Shown here: piece by piece, positions 63,942 through 64,000 of the stretch
How the letters are laid out: each line of letters opens with the position of its first letter
Numbering within the stretch: position 1 is the first letter of the stretch
NCBI GenBank assembly: GCA_947626435.1
Contig: CANQSB010000008.1
Coordinates: 61,561-125,560 of the forward strand
Source: an uncultured Lachnospiraceae bacterium
GTDB lineage: Bacteria; Bacillota; Clostridia; Lachnospirales; Lachnospiraceae
Length of the DNA: 64,000 bases
Direction: 5' to 3'
Program-made: the position numbers and the translations under genes
Notes under the pieces: generated by a model
Database searches by the model: none
Seen by the model: the letters and a program-made list of their open reading frames with translations, nothing else
What the model was told of the DNA's origin: nothing

Positions 63942-64000
63942 ATGAGAAAGTGGGACGATTTAGTAGAGTATCTTCAGGACAAAAATTTAATAACCAAAAA
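63942..64000 (+). CDS. start of an unidentified gene, truncated by window end
   Basis: ATG 63942 has AAAGGAG upstream and begins MRKWDDLVEYLQDKNLIT. Only 19 residues are visible, too few to assign. Confidence 0.6.
   Translation, partial: MRKWDDLVEYLQDKNLITK

Overview
The window reads as chromosome of a low-to-mid GC Firmicute of class Clostridia, most likely a Lachnospiraceae relative. Supporting signs are strong GGAGG ribosome sites with TTGACA/TATAAT promoters, a CIRCE element before groES-groEL, ClpC, a YerC/TrpR-like repressor, DUF1836 and a small beta-rich protein that Lachnospiraceae genomes usually label endosialidase. A stand-alone glycyl-radical protein next to a Crp/Fnr regulator, and a lysine riboswitch, fit an anaerobe with pyruvate formate-lyase and lysine synthesis. 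No genus can be fixed from the sequence alone. No prophage, transposase, CRISPR array or rRNA operon is visible.

Layout. 1-4.1 kb: a partial unknown protein, an unknown small protein, a TetR regulator and an opposing NYN-LOTUS protein whose 3' end overlaps tetR. 4.2-4.55 kb: a compact holin-like toxin locus (29 codons) with a central hairpin and complementary ends, absent from simple gene lists. 4.6-13.1 kb: purL, an ABC-F ATPase, a PHP-HAD fusion and a degenerate GGDEF protein. 13.2-17 kb: groES-groEL, a Crp/Fnr regulator and grcA. 17.2-24.6 kb: an unknown protein, NfeD-SPFH membrane proteins, a LytTR response regulator with its GHKL kinase, pyrE, two small membrane proteins and an M29 aminopeptidase. 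24.7-28.4 kb: purE-purM-purN-purD. 28.6-39.2 kb: an SH3 membrane protein, GntR-ClpC, RadA, an M18 aminopeptidase, tRNA-Trp, an Xre protein, a CheC-like protein and a YihY membrane protein.

39.2-48.6 kb is mostly cell-surface genes on the minus strand (SH3 protein, tRNA-Thr, class A PBP, SpoIID-like protein, Ser-rich protein) with YigZ and a flagellin-like protein on the plus strand, then TypA. 49-54.2 kb: SSB-like and corrinoid adenosyltransferase-like genes, then the lysine-riboswitch operon dapA-dapB-hisA-like-LytM-like, and YerC. 54.5-59.8 kb: DUF1836, an unknown small protein and a GldA / GldF-GldG fusion / DUF4340 ABC system. 60-64 kb: a solitary lipoprotein substrate-binding protein, PcrA, and the first codons of another gene.

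The least explained features are non-coding. There are two nested palindromic (cruciform-like) elements with perfect 23- and 24-bp terminal inverted repeats (35265-35375 and 59916-60078), the second followed by a decayed half copy. A hairpin leader is shared by the M18 peptidase and DUF1836 genes, and the toxin locus has complementary ends. Three stretches of strand-skewed base composition also cross gene borders.
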